Below the pieces are notes generated by a model. It did not search any database, had not been told where the DNA came from, and saw only the letters and a list, made by a program, of their open reading frames with translations. A DNA stretch of 64,000 nt from Cladopsammia gracilis (taxonomy: Eukaryota; Cnidaria; Anthozoa; Scleractinia; Dendrophylliidae). This document shows, in pieces, positions 28,606 to 43,000 of this stretch (the first letter of the stretch is position 1; every line of letters starts with the position of its first letter). Location: positions 62,001-126,000 of the forward strand of contig JAJGOT010000017.1 in the NCBI GenBank assembly GCA_022457155.1, in the 5' to 3' direction. Made by a program: the position numbers and the translations under genes.

Positions 28606-28946
28606 CTATACTATGCTTTCCATTTCATTGTCGGATTCATTAGGATATGAATCTTGTTTTGTATGGCCATTTCTTCCCTTGCCGTTATGGTGTTCGGGCG
28701 TTCTGTTTCCGAACTTGAAAGTAATGAAACTATCCCCGCGAAATGACGGCTTCTGAATCAGCACGTCACCGGTTTGTTTCTTGAGCTTCGCTAGATGCAA
28801 CAGCTCTTTCTTGTGTTTTTGTCGGAGAGCCTGTATTCGGCGCGAGCAGTTAATCTTGAAAATGGTGACTATTCTCGACATTTCCGACTTGAGCTCAGCT
28901 TTGTTTCTCATCAACTCCACACGTCTTGGAAGCGGGTCATGTTTAG
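28606..28946 (-). CDS. Channel gene exon 18: cytosolic tail
   Basis: 113 codons: KHDPLPRRVELMRNKAELKS, a coiled-coil-prone basic helix (RRIQALRQKHKKELLHLAK), and a polar end NESDNEMESIV. The last residues (ESIV) resemble a class I PDZ ligand (S/T-x-hydrophobic; S at -2, V at 0). Acceptor TTTTCATAG. Confidence 0.72.
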
Positions 28947-30968
28947 CTATGAAAATATAAAAAAAAACACAAGATTCACTAAGCACGTTCGAAGCTGTTG
29001 CTCTTCCGTTTTGTTGAGTTTATAAAATTACGGCTGACAGGGGGGAGGGGGGGATCGAGGCACTTGATAGAGAGGGTGGATGGGGGGCTTATTATAATTT
29101 AGCGTAACGCGATGTCATACGAGCTTCCTGCACGTGGATAAACGTTCATAAACCGTACTTTGATTGATCAATGAAGTGTTATACATTCATGATTTTAATT
29201 ACATTCATGATTTTAATTATTTTTCAGTACAAGTAAGGCCCAGTTCAAACGTCGAACTTCACATGTGCCGAACCTAATGTAAATTAGCAAGAACAATAGA
29301 TTTTGCTCATTTGCATTAGGTTCGGCACATGTGAAGTTCGACGTTTGAACTGGGCCTAACGGTAATATCTGCCTCAAAGCTCGCGAGTACTGTATGTGAA
29401 TTCGTGCCTGGATTGGAACAGTAAAAATGTACCCGTAATACAGTTTGTTGTTTATTGTTTTGGTTGTGAAGGAAAAGGATGGGTCAATAAATTTCTTGCT
29501 CCAAAAAAGGGGGGTCTTTAGAGAGGGGGGTTTAATAAAGGATTTTCGGTGCGCACCAAACCAAGCGCAAATATGAGGCCTCATTACACTCATCTACTCG
29601 CGTGCTTGGATGAAAAACATTGTCAAGAGCCTAGATCAGTGGGGAAAAGTGACTCCCCTCCTCTCGCGATAACGTTGAGCAAGGACTTTTAAACTGGCAA
29701 TCATTTATCCTGGAGTGGGGGCACTCCTTAAGATTTTTGATAGGGGTGTGGCGCTTGCATATCGAAACCCTTGCTCATTTTCAGACCAAAGTATGTAATT
29801 TTCCCTACTTATTTTCAGACCAAAGTAGGTTGTTTCCCTACCTGTATTTTGAGACCTGACCCTTAAATCGATAACCATTTTCAGAGTACACGTACTATAT
29901 AGCTTATATCATATACACCTGGATGGAAGAACTTTCAAAATATTACCCAAGTTAACAATGCGCCCGAAAAAGAGGTCGTGGCTTCAACGTTTGGGTCCTA
30001 GTCGTTCTCTGTAAAATTGCACGCCCGCGGTATGGAATGGTCACCTGCCTTACCCATGGTGACGGCGTTGGAGGGGGAGGGGGGTGAGGAGTTAGTCGCA
30101 AGGAGTGGGGTCGGAAAGAAACCGAAGATAATACATGGGTGCTTGCATTGGAGAAATGAAATTTCTCTTCGATTGAGATATCGAGTTGAACACGCGAAGA
30201 GAAATTTCATATCCAAGCAACCATGTTTTATTTTGGTTATTATATAAACGACACTAAAAGTTGCTTTAAGTTTTAAGAAATTTTCCTAAGATTTCACGAA
30301 GATTTTCTAAAATTCTCCAAAAACTGTCCGAAGGTTGTTCGAACGTTTCCGGTCACGTTCAGAAAATTTTCGAAGATTGCCGAAGATTTCCGAGGAAGAT
30401 TCGAAGATGTTTTTTATATAGACCAACACCTTTTCGCGCGTTCGATATTTCATGAGAGCAAACAGGGTAGCTAATGAAACTTGGATTTCTATATCTTCAC
30501 TCTTCACATTGAAGATAAAATTGACATTGATGATATCTTCACATGTGTCGAGAAACCCAAATGTATTTTACTGAAGTTTATACAATAAAACAAAATACTC
30601 GCGTGAAGTGGTGAGGATTTCCAACGACCACCCCTCTCCCGGACTCCGAGTTCAGAACTTCCTCCCAGGCTGTGGATTTATTTCGACTTTCTTTGAATGA
30701 AATGAAATCTCAAAGAGACAGACCTTTTCCTTTAAACTTGATCCAGCCCATTTTCTTTGCGAACTCGAATTTCGCTCCAACCAACCACAGGACGGTAAGA
30801 AGAACGCCGCAGATGATCACGGAATTGACGTATGTTGGAAAAGAAGGATCAAACAGGCTACTGGATCGCTCCACCGACCTGCTTTTGGGTGTCACCTGCG
30901 AGAAAATTTAAAAACTTAATTGATTAAATCAAAGAACAAAATTACACAGTCAAACCTCTTCCGTCATT

Positions 30969-31029
<61 letters not shown>

Positions 31030-34000
31030 CCACCACCGCCATCACCACCGCCATCACCACCACTACCACCACCACCATCATCACCTTAATTTAGTATTTA
31101 ATTCAGAAGTATTTTCCTATTAATAGCATTTATCATAATTATTTACATTTTTATTTATATATAGCGATTACATGTATGTCGTTTATAGTTAGCGCTTTGG
31201 GATATTTATAGTTTAAACGCTTCAGATAAACAATATTATTATCTTGCGGGCTTGGCCGAGAGTCCTCGCATAACTTATTTCTAGTCAGTAGTCACTGTTC
31301 TCCATACCCATGCATAACGGTCGTCAGGTCGGTAATCTCGAGCGCAGTTACCCCCTCTTTAACCTCCTTAATACGGACACAAAAGGGACAGACCTAAGGG
31401 TCCACATAATAAAAGTGTTCCTATTATAGAAGTAGTAGGGATTGTATTGGTATCTTCGGGACCCAGAGAAGCGTCCATAAAAGGGAGGTGTCTTTATTAT
31501 GAAGGTGTCCATAAGGAGAGTTTCGACCGTAATTCGAAGGATATTACCCCTTTCACTCCCTGAGTCAATAATGGAAACATGAAGTGTAGTTATAACTCTT
31601 GAGTCTGTGGATGAAATCCTATAGTGTGACCATTCAAATGAAACCTCTTTGGCGGTACTTTTGCATGGTACCATTTGTTCTAACTTTTGAGTCTGTGGAT
31701 GAAATCCTATAGTGTGACCATTCAAATGAAACCTCTTTGGCAGTACTTTTGCATGGTACTATTTGTTTTTCACTACTTTGCAAAATGAAATTTGGGATTT
31801 TCTTGAATTTTTGATATTTGGCACACTTGGCACCGCATGAATGTTGTGATCATCAGCTTTGGAAGACAAAACAACGTGACAATATCGGTGATTAAATTCG
31901 ACCGATGATTCGACGGCCGTCAGAAGAATACAGAGAAAAAGCACCTATCCTCTCTTTATTTGTTTGCTTTCAATTAACGTGTGGATGATCCAAGAGATGA
32001 TCCTAAATTTAGTTTCTGTGCTGCAGAACGTTTAAACAGTACGTTCGTCCCACTGTGGGTGTTAGTCCACATTATTAGAAATTAAATGTCTGGAGGTTGG
32101 TCGAAGAAGGGGGATGTGCATTGATGGGATTGACTTATGTATTACCTCTATGGTTTCTACATTGTGCTCCACGATCTTTGAAATCTCTGACCGTTGTTCG
32201 CTCGTGTATTTCTGGAAGCACTTTTGAAGCTTCTTTGCCTCTCCTCCCAGGACGACGCCAAAAGCAGCTGAGTAGTCAAGCAGTTTGCTGATTCGGAGAT
32301 CACGTCGATTGAACAGTTCCTTCCGGCTACCGACGGTATAGGCGTCAATAAGCATACCTTTGACTTCGCGACTTGTTAGAGCCTCGTAAACCTCTTGGAG
32401 ATTTGTGTATTCCTTACCTGCAAAGGAAGAGATCATCATCTACTTTTTAAGGCTGGAAATCTGGGCCATGAACACTTCAATTGTAACATCTGGAACCTGA
32501 AAATTCTTTCGAGAGCAGCAAATCTTAGCTAGACTTGTTGGAACTGGTCGTAACCGCTAGAAAACTAAATAAACAACGTTGTCATGGTTACTCACCGTTT
32601 GGATTGACCCGGGCGTTTTTCATGATTGCCATACGATATGCAGAGGAGTTTTGGATGGCAGCAACCTGAGAAAGGAATGAAACAACAATTGTTAATTGCT
32701 ACAGCAGTTTTCAATTGGTTTTGCATTGCTATTCTTTGTGATTGGCTAAAAAATCTCGCGCCACTTTCTTAACTAATCAGAAGCAAAACCAATCGTAACT
32801 TGCTCGCACGCGTTTTACCGCGCTTGGCGAGTGCTGATTGGTTCACTGGATTGTTTGCGGGCTGTTGTAATTGGCCAGGGTGATTACTATAATTTAAACT
32901 TTACGGCACTCGAGTGAAAACCGCTCTATCATCCAGCAAATTTGTGTTTCCTTTCACTAGACAGAAACAATCAACGAGTAAAATGAGTTTAGTGAGTAAT
33001 CGTTAGTGAGTAATTTAGTGAGTTTAGTGAGTAATCGCTGAGTTAATAATGAGATTAATAATGTTAATAGGTTGGAGTGGAGTTCTGTCCGTAATTATGT
33101 AAGCGATTAAACAAGATCGAGAGACCGCGTGGCAGAAGTTCGATTGGTTTTATCAGACCACGCGTATTTAGTATTCAAGTCGAAGCTGCTAACTGATCCA
33201 ATTTTGTTGATATGATTTGTTACGTATTTTAGATGAGTGTCGTAAAGCCAAAACATAAGTGGTTACGCTGGTTAATCCGAACAGAACCAGACAGTCGCTG
33301 CAGTGGCGGATCCAGGGGGGGGGGGGGGGTCCGGGGGGTCCGGACCCCCTATCAGATCTGTGTCTCCCATGTGGTTCATAAAAATAATATAATAAAATTT
33401 TTTTATACGTAGTTATTTCACTTCCACCAATTGACTGATTGTCAAGTTTTTGACTTAACAAACGCTTTACGACTGTCAGGAATGCCGGAAATGGCGTTTT
33501 AAAGGGTAAAATCGGAAAAAATTTTCCGGGGAACATGCACCCGAACCCCCCCTTTCAAAAATTCCTGGATCCGCCCCTGCAGTCCAATGAATCAATCAGA
33601 GCTCCAGATACCACGCAGCTCTTTACAACCTCTAATTTCATTGGACCTGTATATCATGCAGCTCTATTGTTTTTAGGTCTAGGGTCTATTGTTAGCCATT
33701 GTTGTGTTGTTTGTTCTATTGTTTTCTCAGCAAATCAGAGAAGACCTTGTAAGAGCTGCGTACTGCCCCCAGAGCTCGTAGAAAATACATATAACCGGCG
33801 CCAAGCGCGGAAAAATGCGTTCAAGTGAGTAGTGGTTTAATCTTGGTTTTACTTCTGATTGGTTGACAAAATGGCGCGGGTTTTTTCAACCAATCACAAA
33901 GTGTAGCAATGCAAAACCAAAGCAATCGCAAAATTACTCTCGACACTCATGCAATTGAAAAACTCTCTATCCCAAGTTATCAGTAATTAATCTACATTTT

Positions 34001-37000
34001 GCTTGTCATCATTTAGAAAAATAAAACAAAATTCTTAAGACCAAGTTTACAAACCTTCGTTCCATATAAGCTCACATCCTTGTCCAAGATCCTAGCGGTC
34101 AGCAGCGTTGTCATGGTAGAATTAAAACACGTGACCATAACCAGACCCATTAAAATCCATGATAAACACACCAGGCGACCAAAAATCGTCCTTGGAATAC
34201 GATCGCCGTAACTGAAGGAAAAACGTCATTATTAAATGTTTAGAGCAATGCATCCACTGGTAAACTGAGGTTTACATATAGCTTGGGTAACTGTGTCGAG
34301 AGGTGCGACAAGTGCTCGGCTGCGCTTTGTGCTTCTCTGAGCTCTTTTCTCGTGTTTGTTATACATTGGTCATTTGAAATCCTCTTCCTGACCCCCGAGA
34401 CATATCGGGGAATTTGACATTTTCCCAGTGTAAAAGCCGTTAATTTCCCCCCCCCCCGGATCAAGTAGTCTGTTTCAAGTAGTTTGGTAGTTCCTGATGA
34501 AGAGATAGTAATCTCGAAACGTCGGACGACGGTTATTCGTTTTTTGGTGCTATTTTTGCGATATTTGACATTCCTGCTTTCACCATATTAGTACATAGCA
34601 CTACACAGTTACCCTATTATTCTAGTCTGTTTAAAGCCTGCTATAGCGGGGCATCAGTATTTCAGAAAACAAACAAAACACAACTTAAATTTGGGTTTAG
34701 CAAACGTCGAACTTCACGTGTGCTCGATCCCGGGGGAGGGGGGGGGGGGGAGGGGGGGGGGGCTAAAGTGGTGTCGGAACAGTGAAACAGTAGAAAGCTG
34801 AATTCAATCCGGCTACCACACAGGATATCCAACATAAGATTAGGATTGCGTGAACGCAATTGCACTTAATCCAAAGAACAGTTTTCAATTGAGTGCATGT
34901 CGTAAAACCAAAACCAAATTCATTACTCTGACAAATCACAGCAGTCGTAAACAATCCAATGAACCAATCAGAGCTCGAAGCAATTACATGTCGGCGGCGC
35001 CAGGTGCTGGAAAACGCGTGCGAGTAAGTCCCGATTGGTTTTGGTTTTACTTCTGATTGGTCGAGAAAGTGGCGCGAGATTTTTTAGCCAATCACAAAGC
35101 GTAGCAATGCAAAACCAAAGCAATTGTGTAATTACTTTTGACACTCAATTGAAAACTGCTCTAAATAAGTGTCTTTGGCCTTGGATGGCCGGGATGGAAA
35201 TGGATTGCAACTTGAAAAAATTAGCCAGTTTTTGCAAGTTCTTCTCTTGTGTCTTGGTAAAATAGTTTGCCATGAATCGCTTGATATTTTCTTGTTGGTG
35301 TTTTAGGAGCATCTTATGTATGAGCAAAGGTATTTTAAAAGTCGAATCAGAAACCCATAAGTGTGTCGAAAACGTTTAACGCGCATTCAAAGCTTCCGAA
35401 TATTCATTTTTTGCTGAGTACCATATTTGGAAACCCCTCGGTCCCTCGAGATTGGAAGCATGTTGTTCTAGCGAATTGATTGGTTAATATTTTTATCTTG
35501 ATTTTCCAAATATGGCTGTAACAACTTCTTAGCAAATAGACCATTTTACAGTTGTCTTCTTAGTGTCCTGGCCTTTGAGTGGAAGCGAGGCTGAAGTTGA
35601 CCTTGTTAGATACAGACCTTAGAGCTTTTCAGATGCAAATTTACCTAGTTAGCATGAGAAAAGCATTAACATATGAAAGGTAGAAAGGTTTGTATCAAAG
35701 CAAAATCACCTCCAGCCTCGCTTCCACTCAAAGGCAAGGTCACCAAGCACACAACTGTAAAATGGACTATTGAATAATGGTGGTGACTAGAATGGATACT
35801 CCAAAATCAGGTTGGACACCTTATTGAGACTTACATAACGGAGTAACCGGTTAGCTTTCAGTTGAGGTTAGGGTTAGCAATTTATATACTTAAATTTAGG
35901 ACTAAGCAACCCGAGAAGCTAGGTGGTACAGTGGCACGGTAGGCTATGAAAGCCTAAGCCTAGCTGAGGTCACAGGTTCAATCCTGAGTGGGGATTTTAG
36001 ATTTCCTTTTTTACACTTAAAATTTATTGAAAATAAATTCTAAGTGTCGACATTACGTTATATAATTCTCAATAAGTGTCCGAGGTGATCCAACCTGATT
36101 TTGGAGTATCCATTCTAGTCACGACCATTGAATAATCGGAAGCTTGTTTTGAAGCGTACAAAAGACAGTTGCACGTTTCAATCCACTTATCGGTTTCTGG
36201 TCGAATATTTGATAGTTTTGGCCAAAAAACCGCAAAATCACCGTGACAATACCTCATTCACCCACCCTTCCTGGGTAATACCCACCCTTTCCGGATAATA
36301 CCCACCCTTCCCGGGTAATACAAGATAGTTTTAAGGTGTTTCGCATGCGTCTTACCCAAGAGTTGTCATTGAAGCAAATGCCCACCACATTGCTTCCCAG
36401 CTCCCATGTATAACGTTGCGAGGGAAGTGACGCTCGTTGTAAGCTGTTTCCTGAGAAAGTTTTAGAAACGTTAACAACAATTCCCCACTCCAGAAACTAT
36501 TAAAAATACCATAATACTCTTTAAAGTGCAGGTTTGGGTGGTGCTTGATGTAAGCCTGATTTGTCCAATTTCTTTTGTTTTCAGCACGAACTGCACGGGC
36601 TTAATTGAACTTCTTGGCAATTTACATACGGCGCACATTTGTATACGGACACACAATGCTACGTCCTAGCGTTCCTACATGTACTCTGAATTCCATTGTG
36701 CCATTCTAACAAAGGAGACTTGAATAAGTGCACCCCGGTGAGGCTGAGCTTGAGCATAAAAGATTATTATGGTATTTTTCGGGGTGGCCTATAAATACGT
36801 TAGACTTGCACTAAGTCGCTCGATCCGCAGGTTCAGCGCGGACGTGCTAGCTCTGAAACAAAATGGCGGCGAGTTCGACGGAATATGTGCACGCACATAT
36901 TCCACGATCTTTAAAGGTCCTGAAGTACTGTTCTACGTCTGTCAGTGAGGCATGCCGCACAACTGAACCCTTTTGATTTTTTATGCTGCACAAGGTGATT

Positions 37001-40000
37001 CTAACTTTTGAGTCTGTGGATGAAATCCTAAAGTGTGACCATTCAAAGGAAAGCTGTTGAGCAGTACTTTCCTGTGGTACTGTTTATTATGCTGTACAAG
37101 GTGGTTCTAACGTTTTGAGTCTGTCGATGAAATCCTAAAGTGTTACCATTCAATAGAAAGCTATTGAGCAGTACTTTCCTGTTGTGCTGTTTATCATGCT
37201 GTACAAGATGGTTCTAATTTTTGAATCTGTGGATGAAATTCTAACGTGTGACCATTCATTGAAAGCTGTTGAGCAAAATTTCCTGTGGTGCTGATTGTTT
37301 ATTGAATCAGTAGAGACTAGACTTTCATGTTACAACTTACCACAAACCACATGGCTAGACTGGAGACCCATAACATCGCAATGGACAGAAACAGAATCGG
37401 AAAGCATAACGCCAGCGACTTCAGCAGCAAGGAAGCAGCAGTACCTTTTTCGTCTCCAATGACGATCAGCGCTAACCCAGGTGACTGCACAAACGGGACA
37501 AACCCGTAACTACCTGAGTAACGAGTCTGGCCCATGAATCCATAAACCGGAAATTGCAGTTCGGTTGTCTCCTCGAAGCCGCTCTTGAACTGCACGAGCC
37601 CGGATTTCCTCGCGGGATTTCCCGTGGCTGTGCGGGTGAAGTCCACGCGGGAGGTACCATGTTCGGTACAGTTCCCGCAACAGGAGTGCACGGCATCTTT
37701 GAGGATGGGTGTTATGATCCCGCTCTTATTCGAGTGCGGGCTGTCCACGTAAGGCGGGTTGATCCACCAGTTAGTGAAGATGGTACTGTAGCAGTTGCAA
37801 GTATCTGAAACAAAAATAGGGATTTTAAACCTGGTTTTCACTAGCTACGCAAGCACAAGCGTAAAAGGAAACATAATAAATTTGTGTCAAGTGAAAACGG
37901 ACATGACGCAAACATAAACACTGGAAAGAGCAAATCTTTTTATACCCTTGTGCTTGTACTTGCGCGTATGCTTATGTACAGCCCGATTTACGTTGACATC
38001 ATGGCGCTCTAACCTTGATAAGAACATAAAATTCGAACTCTTCCGAACGTTGATCAAACCAATCCTTCACTATGGGGCCGAAACATGGTCTCTGACGGCT
38101 CGTCAACATCAACGACTTGACGGTACTTACACCAACCTCTTACGCAGAGCCCAAAACATTCACTGGTCCGAACACGCAACCAAGGCGCAGATCTATGGGA
38201 CACTACCACCCATCTCGCAGAGGATACATCAAAGGCGCCTCCAGTTTACCGGTCATAGCTACAGAGCTGAAGGAGAAATCATCTCCTCCCTCCTCCTATG
38301 GAGACCTCGTGGAACTGTCCACTCAAGGAGGATGACATTCCCGGAGATAAATCTCCCGTGACTCTCGACTCAATCTGGGTGATTTGACAAGGGTCACTGA
38401 TGCAGGACCGTGATATGTGGAGTGACATTGTACTGCGAGTTCTGGTTGCACTCCGAACCGAATGATGATGATGACGACCACTTATGAGCTAACTCGATTT
38501 ACTTAGTCTTTGTCACATTCAACTTAGAGTTTTTTTCGATTTGTCTTCGAAAGTAATTGCGTGTCGGCTTTGGGTTTTCGTTTGTTATACATGGGTCGAG
38601 TTATTATCTTTCCTTGTGTCGTTTTCATTATAGTTAACCAGTTTTTCTATGCTTTTGACCTTAGGTTTATGACAAATCATTAGCAAAACTTCTAGTGCTT
38701 CTAATCGTGCTATAAACTAATTGGATTTTGAGACGGCAATACTGCGTCGCATCACGATTCTCAAATACTTTTACCTGCTTTTGAGATGTCAAAACTTGCG
38801 ATAAAAAGGATCATTGCATTGGATACATTTTCTGCCAAACCTGGAGAACTGAAAGTAATCAACATTTTGCGCTTTCTTTGATAAATTGTCGCGGGAAATT
38901 TTCAACCAATCACAGGCTGATTTTTAAGAGGGCAATACCACTTCATGTTGACGTCTGAAAATTAAAACAGGCAAAAGTATCTGAGAATCATGTTACTCTC
39001 TTGTATTACCTGCTCTGATAGGTGGACTCTTGACGCCATCTCCTTTGACTGTAAACGCCAATACTTGAACCTCATATCTCGTAAAAGCAGTCAAATTCTC
39101 CAGAACCGCGAGCAGCATCGAATGGTTAACAATCACTTCACTAGTTCCCAGTTCCTCCTTGGGTTTCTCGTTTGCTATGGCAATCGCCTTGTAGAGCACT
39201 TTGTATCCTCGCAGTATGCCATGGACGTAGAATTTATCGGGGATTGGTTTCCATTCGACCGTTATTTTTGTTGGGCTTGTCTTGTTCAATGCTAGAACAT
39301 TGATTGGCGACTGACTTGGAGCTAACAATAAAAAAGAAATTAAAAAATCATCCAAGCCTCAGTGAATGATAGGCCGTTCATAAAATGTGGTTTTGTTTTC
39401 GGAATGGAAATGTTAATGATGTTTAATGAGTAACACGAACAGAATAACTCAAAGAAACGTTCACTGTGTAGACAATCGACAGTTTATTTAACCGCATGGT
39501 TTTAAAGGGACAGTGTACCGGCTGGTATTGCCAAAAGCTTGCTGTAATGTCTTGAAGTAGAAAGAAAAAATCGCCAAAAGTTATGGAAGCAATAAAAAAT
39601 ATTACTAAAGAGAAAACATTAAGGCTGAAAAACCCTCAAAATTCCAAACGAATGGCAATTTTGATTTCTTGACCGCCTGTCACGAAATCAAATTTGATGA
39701 ACTGTAATCCACTTCCATCCTTGCAATCCTGCATTTTATCTCCAAACTACTGCTTCTGTTTTCCTCTACATCATCTTTTTATCCAATTAAATTGCATATT
39801 TGATGGGATTTGGCCAGCCTAGTCCCTAGGCGTTATCTCTTGCCCCGTTGTCCGCGCGAAGTCTGGGATGAGGTGGGAGATGAGTTCTCGGCGAGGCTCT
39901 CTCGGTGACGTCATGGCTCAAAGTTGGATCCAGGTTTGACCGAGCAGAGAACGCCTAGGGACTAGGCTGGGATTTGGCGATATAACATGGAAATAAGATA

Positions 40001-43000
40001 AGCGAAATTTTGTTATTTCGGCGAGATGGTGGCTCTTTTAAAATCCTTTAAGCCCTAATATCAAAATTTAAATTCTCATTTCTTGTCCCTATACATTTCT
40101 TATAGACGTAGTGGGGAGAAATTGTTTATATATCAATAGAATTCATCTTGTGAAATGATATGTATGAAATAAATCATATGTGAACTGCGGGAAATGAAAT
40201 CAAATGAAGAATGATCCTCGCAGTTGTGAACGCAATTTATGCAATTGCGAAAAGAAGCCTGAAAAAAAATTCAGGACTTCAACGGGGTTCGAACCAGTGA
40301 CCGGTGCGATGCTCTACCAACTGAGCTATGAAGCCACTAACGTTGGGAGCAGGTCAATTGTAGGTTCATATGTTCCCGTGAAAGGAGTGAGTGTGAAATG
40401 ATATGTATGAAATAAACCATATGTGAACTGCGGAAATGAAATCAAATGAAGAATGATCCTCGCATCGCACCGGTATCGCGAGGTCACGGGTTCGAACCCC
40501 GTTGAAGTCGCAATTGCGTAAATTGCGTTCACAACTGCGAGGATCATTCTTCATTTGATTTCATTTCCGCAGTTCACATATGATTTATTTCATACATATC
40601 ATTTCACACTCACTCCTTTCACGGGAACATATGAACCTACAATTGACCTGCTCCCCACGTCAGTGGCTTCAGTTGGTAGAGCATCGCACCGGTATCGCAA
40701 GGTCACGGGTTCGAACCCGGTTGAAGTCCTGAATTTTTTTTTCAGGCTTCTTTTCGCAATTGCATAAATTGCGTTCACAACTGCGAGGATCATTCTTCAT
40801 TTGAGAATTCATCTTGTGTAACTATCTCATGACCTTTTTGATTGATAAGGCATGGATATTACAAGGAGAAATTTGATGCTGATCACTCTTAAGGCTTAAA
40901 GGGTTAAAACTTACTGAATTCATCGGTGGAGACCACTAATTCTTTGCTTTCTCTTCCCTCTCCGACGGCTGTGAAACCAAGAACTTGGATTTTGTATTTG
41001 GTGTAAATCCACAAATTCGGCAAGTGAACAAACAGTTGCTTGGGACCAAGTTGTTTTGTCTCGTACGTGTCACGTGACTCATTATATCGCCAGAAAAGCA
41101 CTCTGTAGCCCAATAGCTCCCCGTGAATGTATTTACGTGGTATTTTGCTCCATTGTACAAACAGGCTGGTGTGGCTTGTGTTCCGAGCTCTCACCGAGAT
41201 CGCGGGTTTACTGGGAACTAAAAATCAGTGATGCCAAGTAAAAATGGAATTAAGGAGTAATAAACGTACCCAATATAAAAAACGCCCACATAACAGTGAC
41301 TAGCCTGTTCCAGGCGTTCAGATAGTGGAGAAAGCGCGAATAGTTGGTGAAGGGCGCGAAGAAATGCAAGCGAAAAAAATGCGGGGAGACTGGTCTCCCC
41401 GCATTTTTTTCGCTCGCTTTCTTCGCGCTTTCCCCACTATCTGAACGCCTGGAACAGGCTAAACAGTGACTAAAATCAAATTAAAGTTAAGTAACAAGAA
41501 CTCTACGAGTATTATAATCGGGCTGTTTAGGGTTTATAATTTTCTGATAAATTGTGGCCTTTTTCTATTTATTAGTACCAACAATTAAAGACGACACGAG
41601 TTCAAGATGTGTACAGCTTTTTGTTTTAAGTGGTTTCAATATATAGGTAGAGCTGATAAAATTGTGTTTTGTATTGCATTCCGGAAGTAGCATTCAAGGT
41701 TTAATTTCTTATGTTACTTATTTCATCCCCAATTCTTCTGAACCTGTTTAATTAAAGAACTTTTTTAAATAGTATAATGGACAGAAAATTCTTGGTGGTG
41801 AACCATGCGCGTTTGAAAATACGAGTTTGAAAAGAGAACATTCTGACATGCAATGCGCGAGACTGTAAAGGTCAACCGGAAATTTCACGCATTAGGTCGT
41901 TACGTGACTTAAATCGCACCAAGGTTTGATTTATACGATTTGTGTTTTATACAACTTTGCATTTCAGTTAGCGATCGTGTCGGCTACTGAATGCGGTGTT
42001 ACTTTTCAGACATAATTTTATGTTATTCCGTAAAAGCACTCAAAACACTTGGCAATCAATACTGAAATGGTTTAAAGGTGTGTACAGTTCAAGCTGTGTA
42101 CAGCTTCTTGTTCAGTTCAAAAATTGTTTCATGATTCCATCAAATTACTATAAACAGCAAATGCCCTATACATAAACAACCTTTCAACCAATTTATTAGC
42201 CTACACAGTAAGAATCAACGACAGCCATCCCCATTTGCGCCTGATACGCCACCTATTAATTTATCTACTCTCAAATCTCCAAAACACTTGAAAACCCCGT
42301 AGGGGGACTCCCATATAAAAATGACAGCAGTGCTCGTCGACATTCAAGTACCTTTTAGGGTGTTTTACGAAAATTTCCGACGAGCACCCACGTCATTTTT
42401 ATATGTGAGTTCCTAAGAACTCTAGTAACATCAAAAAATACGAAGATGAATGTAAAACCCGGTCGCCTTACTTCATTTATTAAGGCCCGGTTCAAACGTC
42501 GAACTTCACATGTGCAAATGAGCAAGAACAATAGATTTTGCTTATTTGCATTAGATTCGGCACATGTGAAGTTCGACGTTTAAACCGGGCCTAACACTCG
42601 TTTAACAAAAACATGTTGCAGCTTTTCTCGAATTCTCCAAAAATGTTTTGTTTAACTGAGTGCTTGTATACCTGTAGTTGTACTTACAGCCTCTTCAAAA
42701 CTATCACGTGACTTACCATCTTCACTAGTCCGAATCACCAGCGGTGGAGGCTGAGGTCCCAGTCCTTTGCTAGTGAAGCCGGCCACCGTTATGTTGTACC
42801 AAGTATATTTGATCAGTTTTGTAAGAACTGTTGATGATCTGGTACTATTCACAATTACACTGAGCTTTGGGTGATCAGAATTTCTGGGAGCGTAGACAAT
42901 TTTGTATCCCAAGAGAATACCATTTCTGTGTTGCGGTGGAATGTGCTGCCATTCAACGAATAGAGAAGTGGAGCTTTTGTTGAAGCCAGTAACGTTGACT

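Larger units (their letters stand above)
33233..33970. mobile_element. MITE family A, copy 4, interrupted by two nested MITEs
   Basis: The family A sequence runs 33,233-33,300, resumes at about 33,580-33,604 and again from 33,778 to 33,970. The interruptions are a CAGTGGCGGAT element and a 165-bp hAT-like element with its own 8-bp target duplication. Confidence 0.75.

Noticed and set aside
30920..31123. His-rich frame
   Set aside because: Direct translation of a CAT/CAC microsatellite.
20711..35265. Recurrent short frames with KTKFITLTNHS... and GRESGARFFSQSQS...
   Set aside because: They are translations of the MITE family A copies.
40276..40737. Functional tRNA genes
   Set aside because: Box A and box B are good, but the anticodon arm is shortened or the acceptor imperfect and copies share long flanks, so tRNA-derived repeats fit better.
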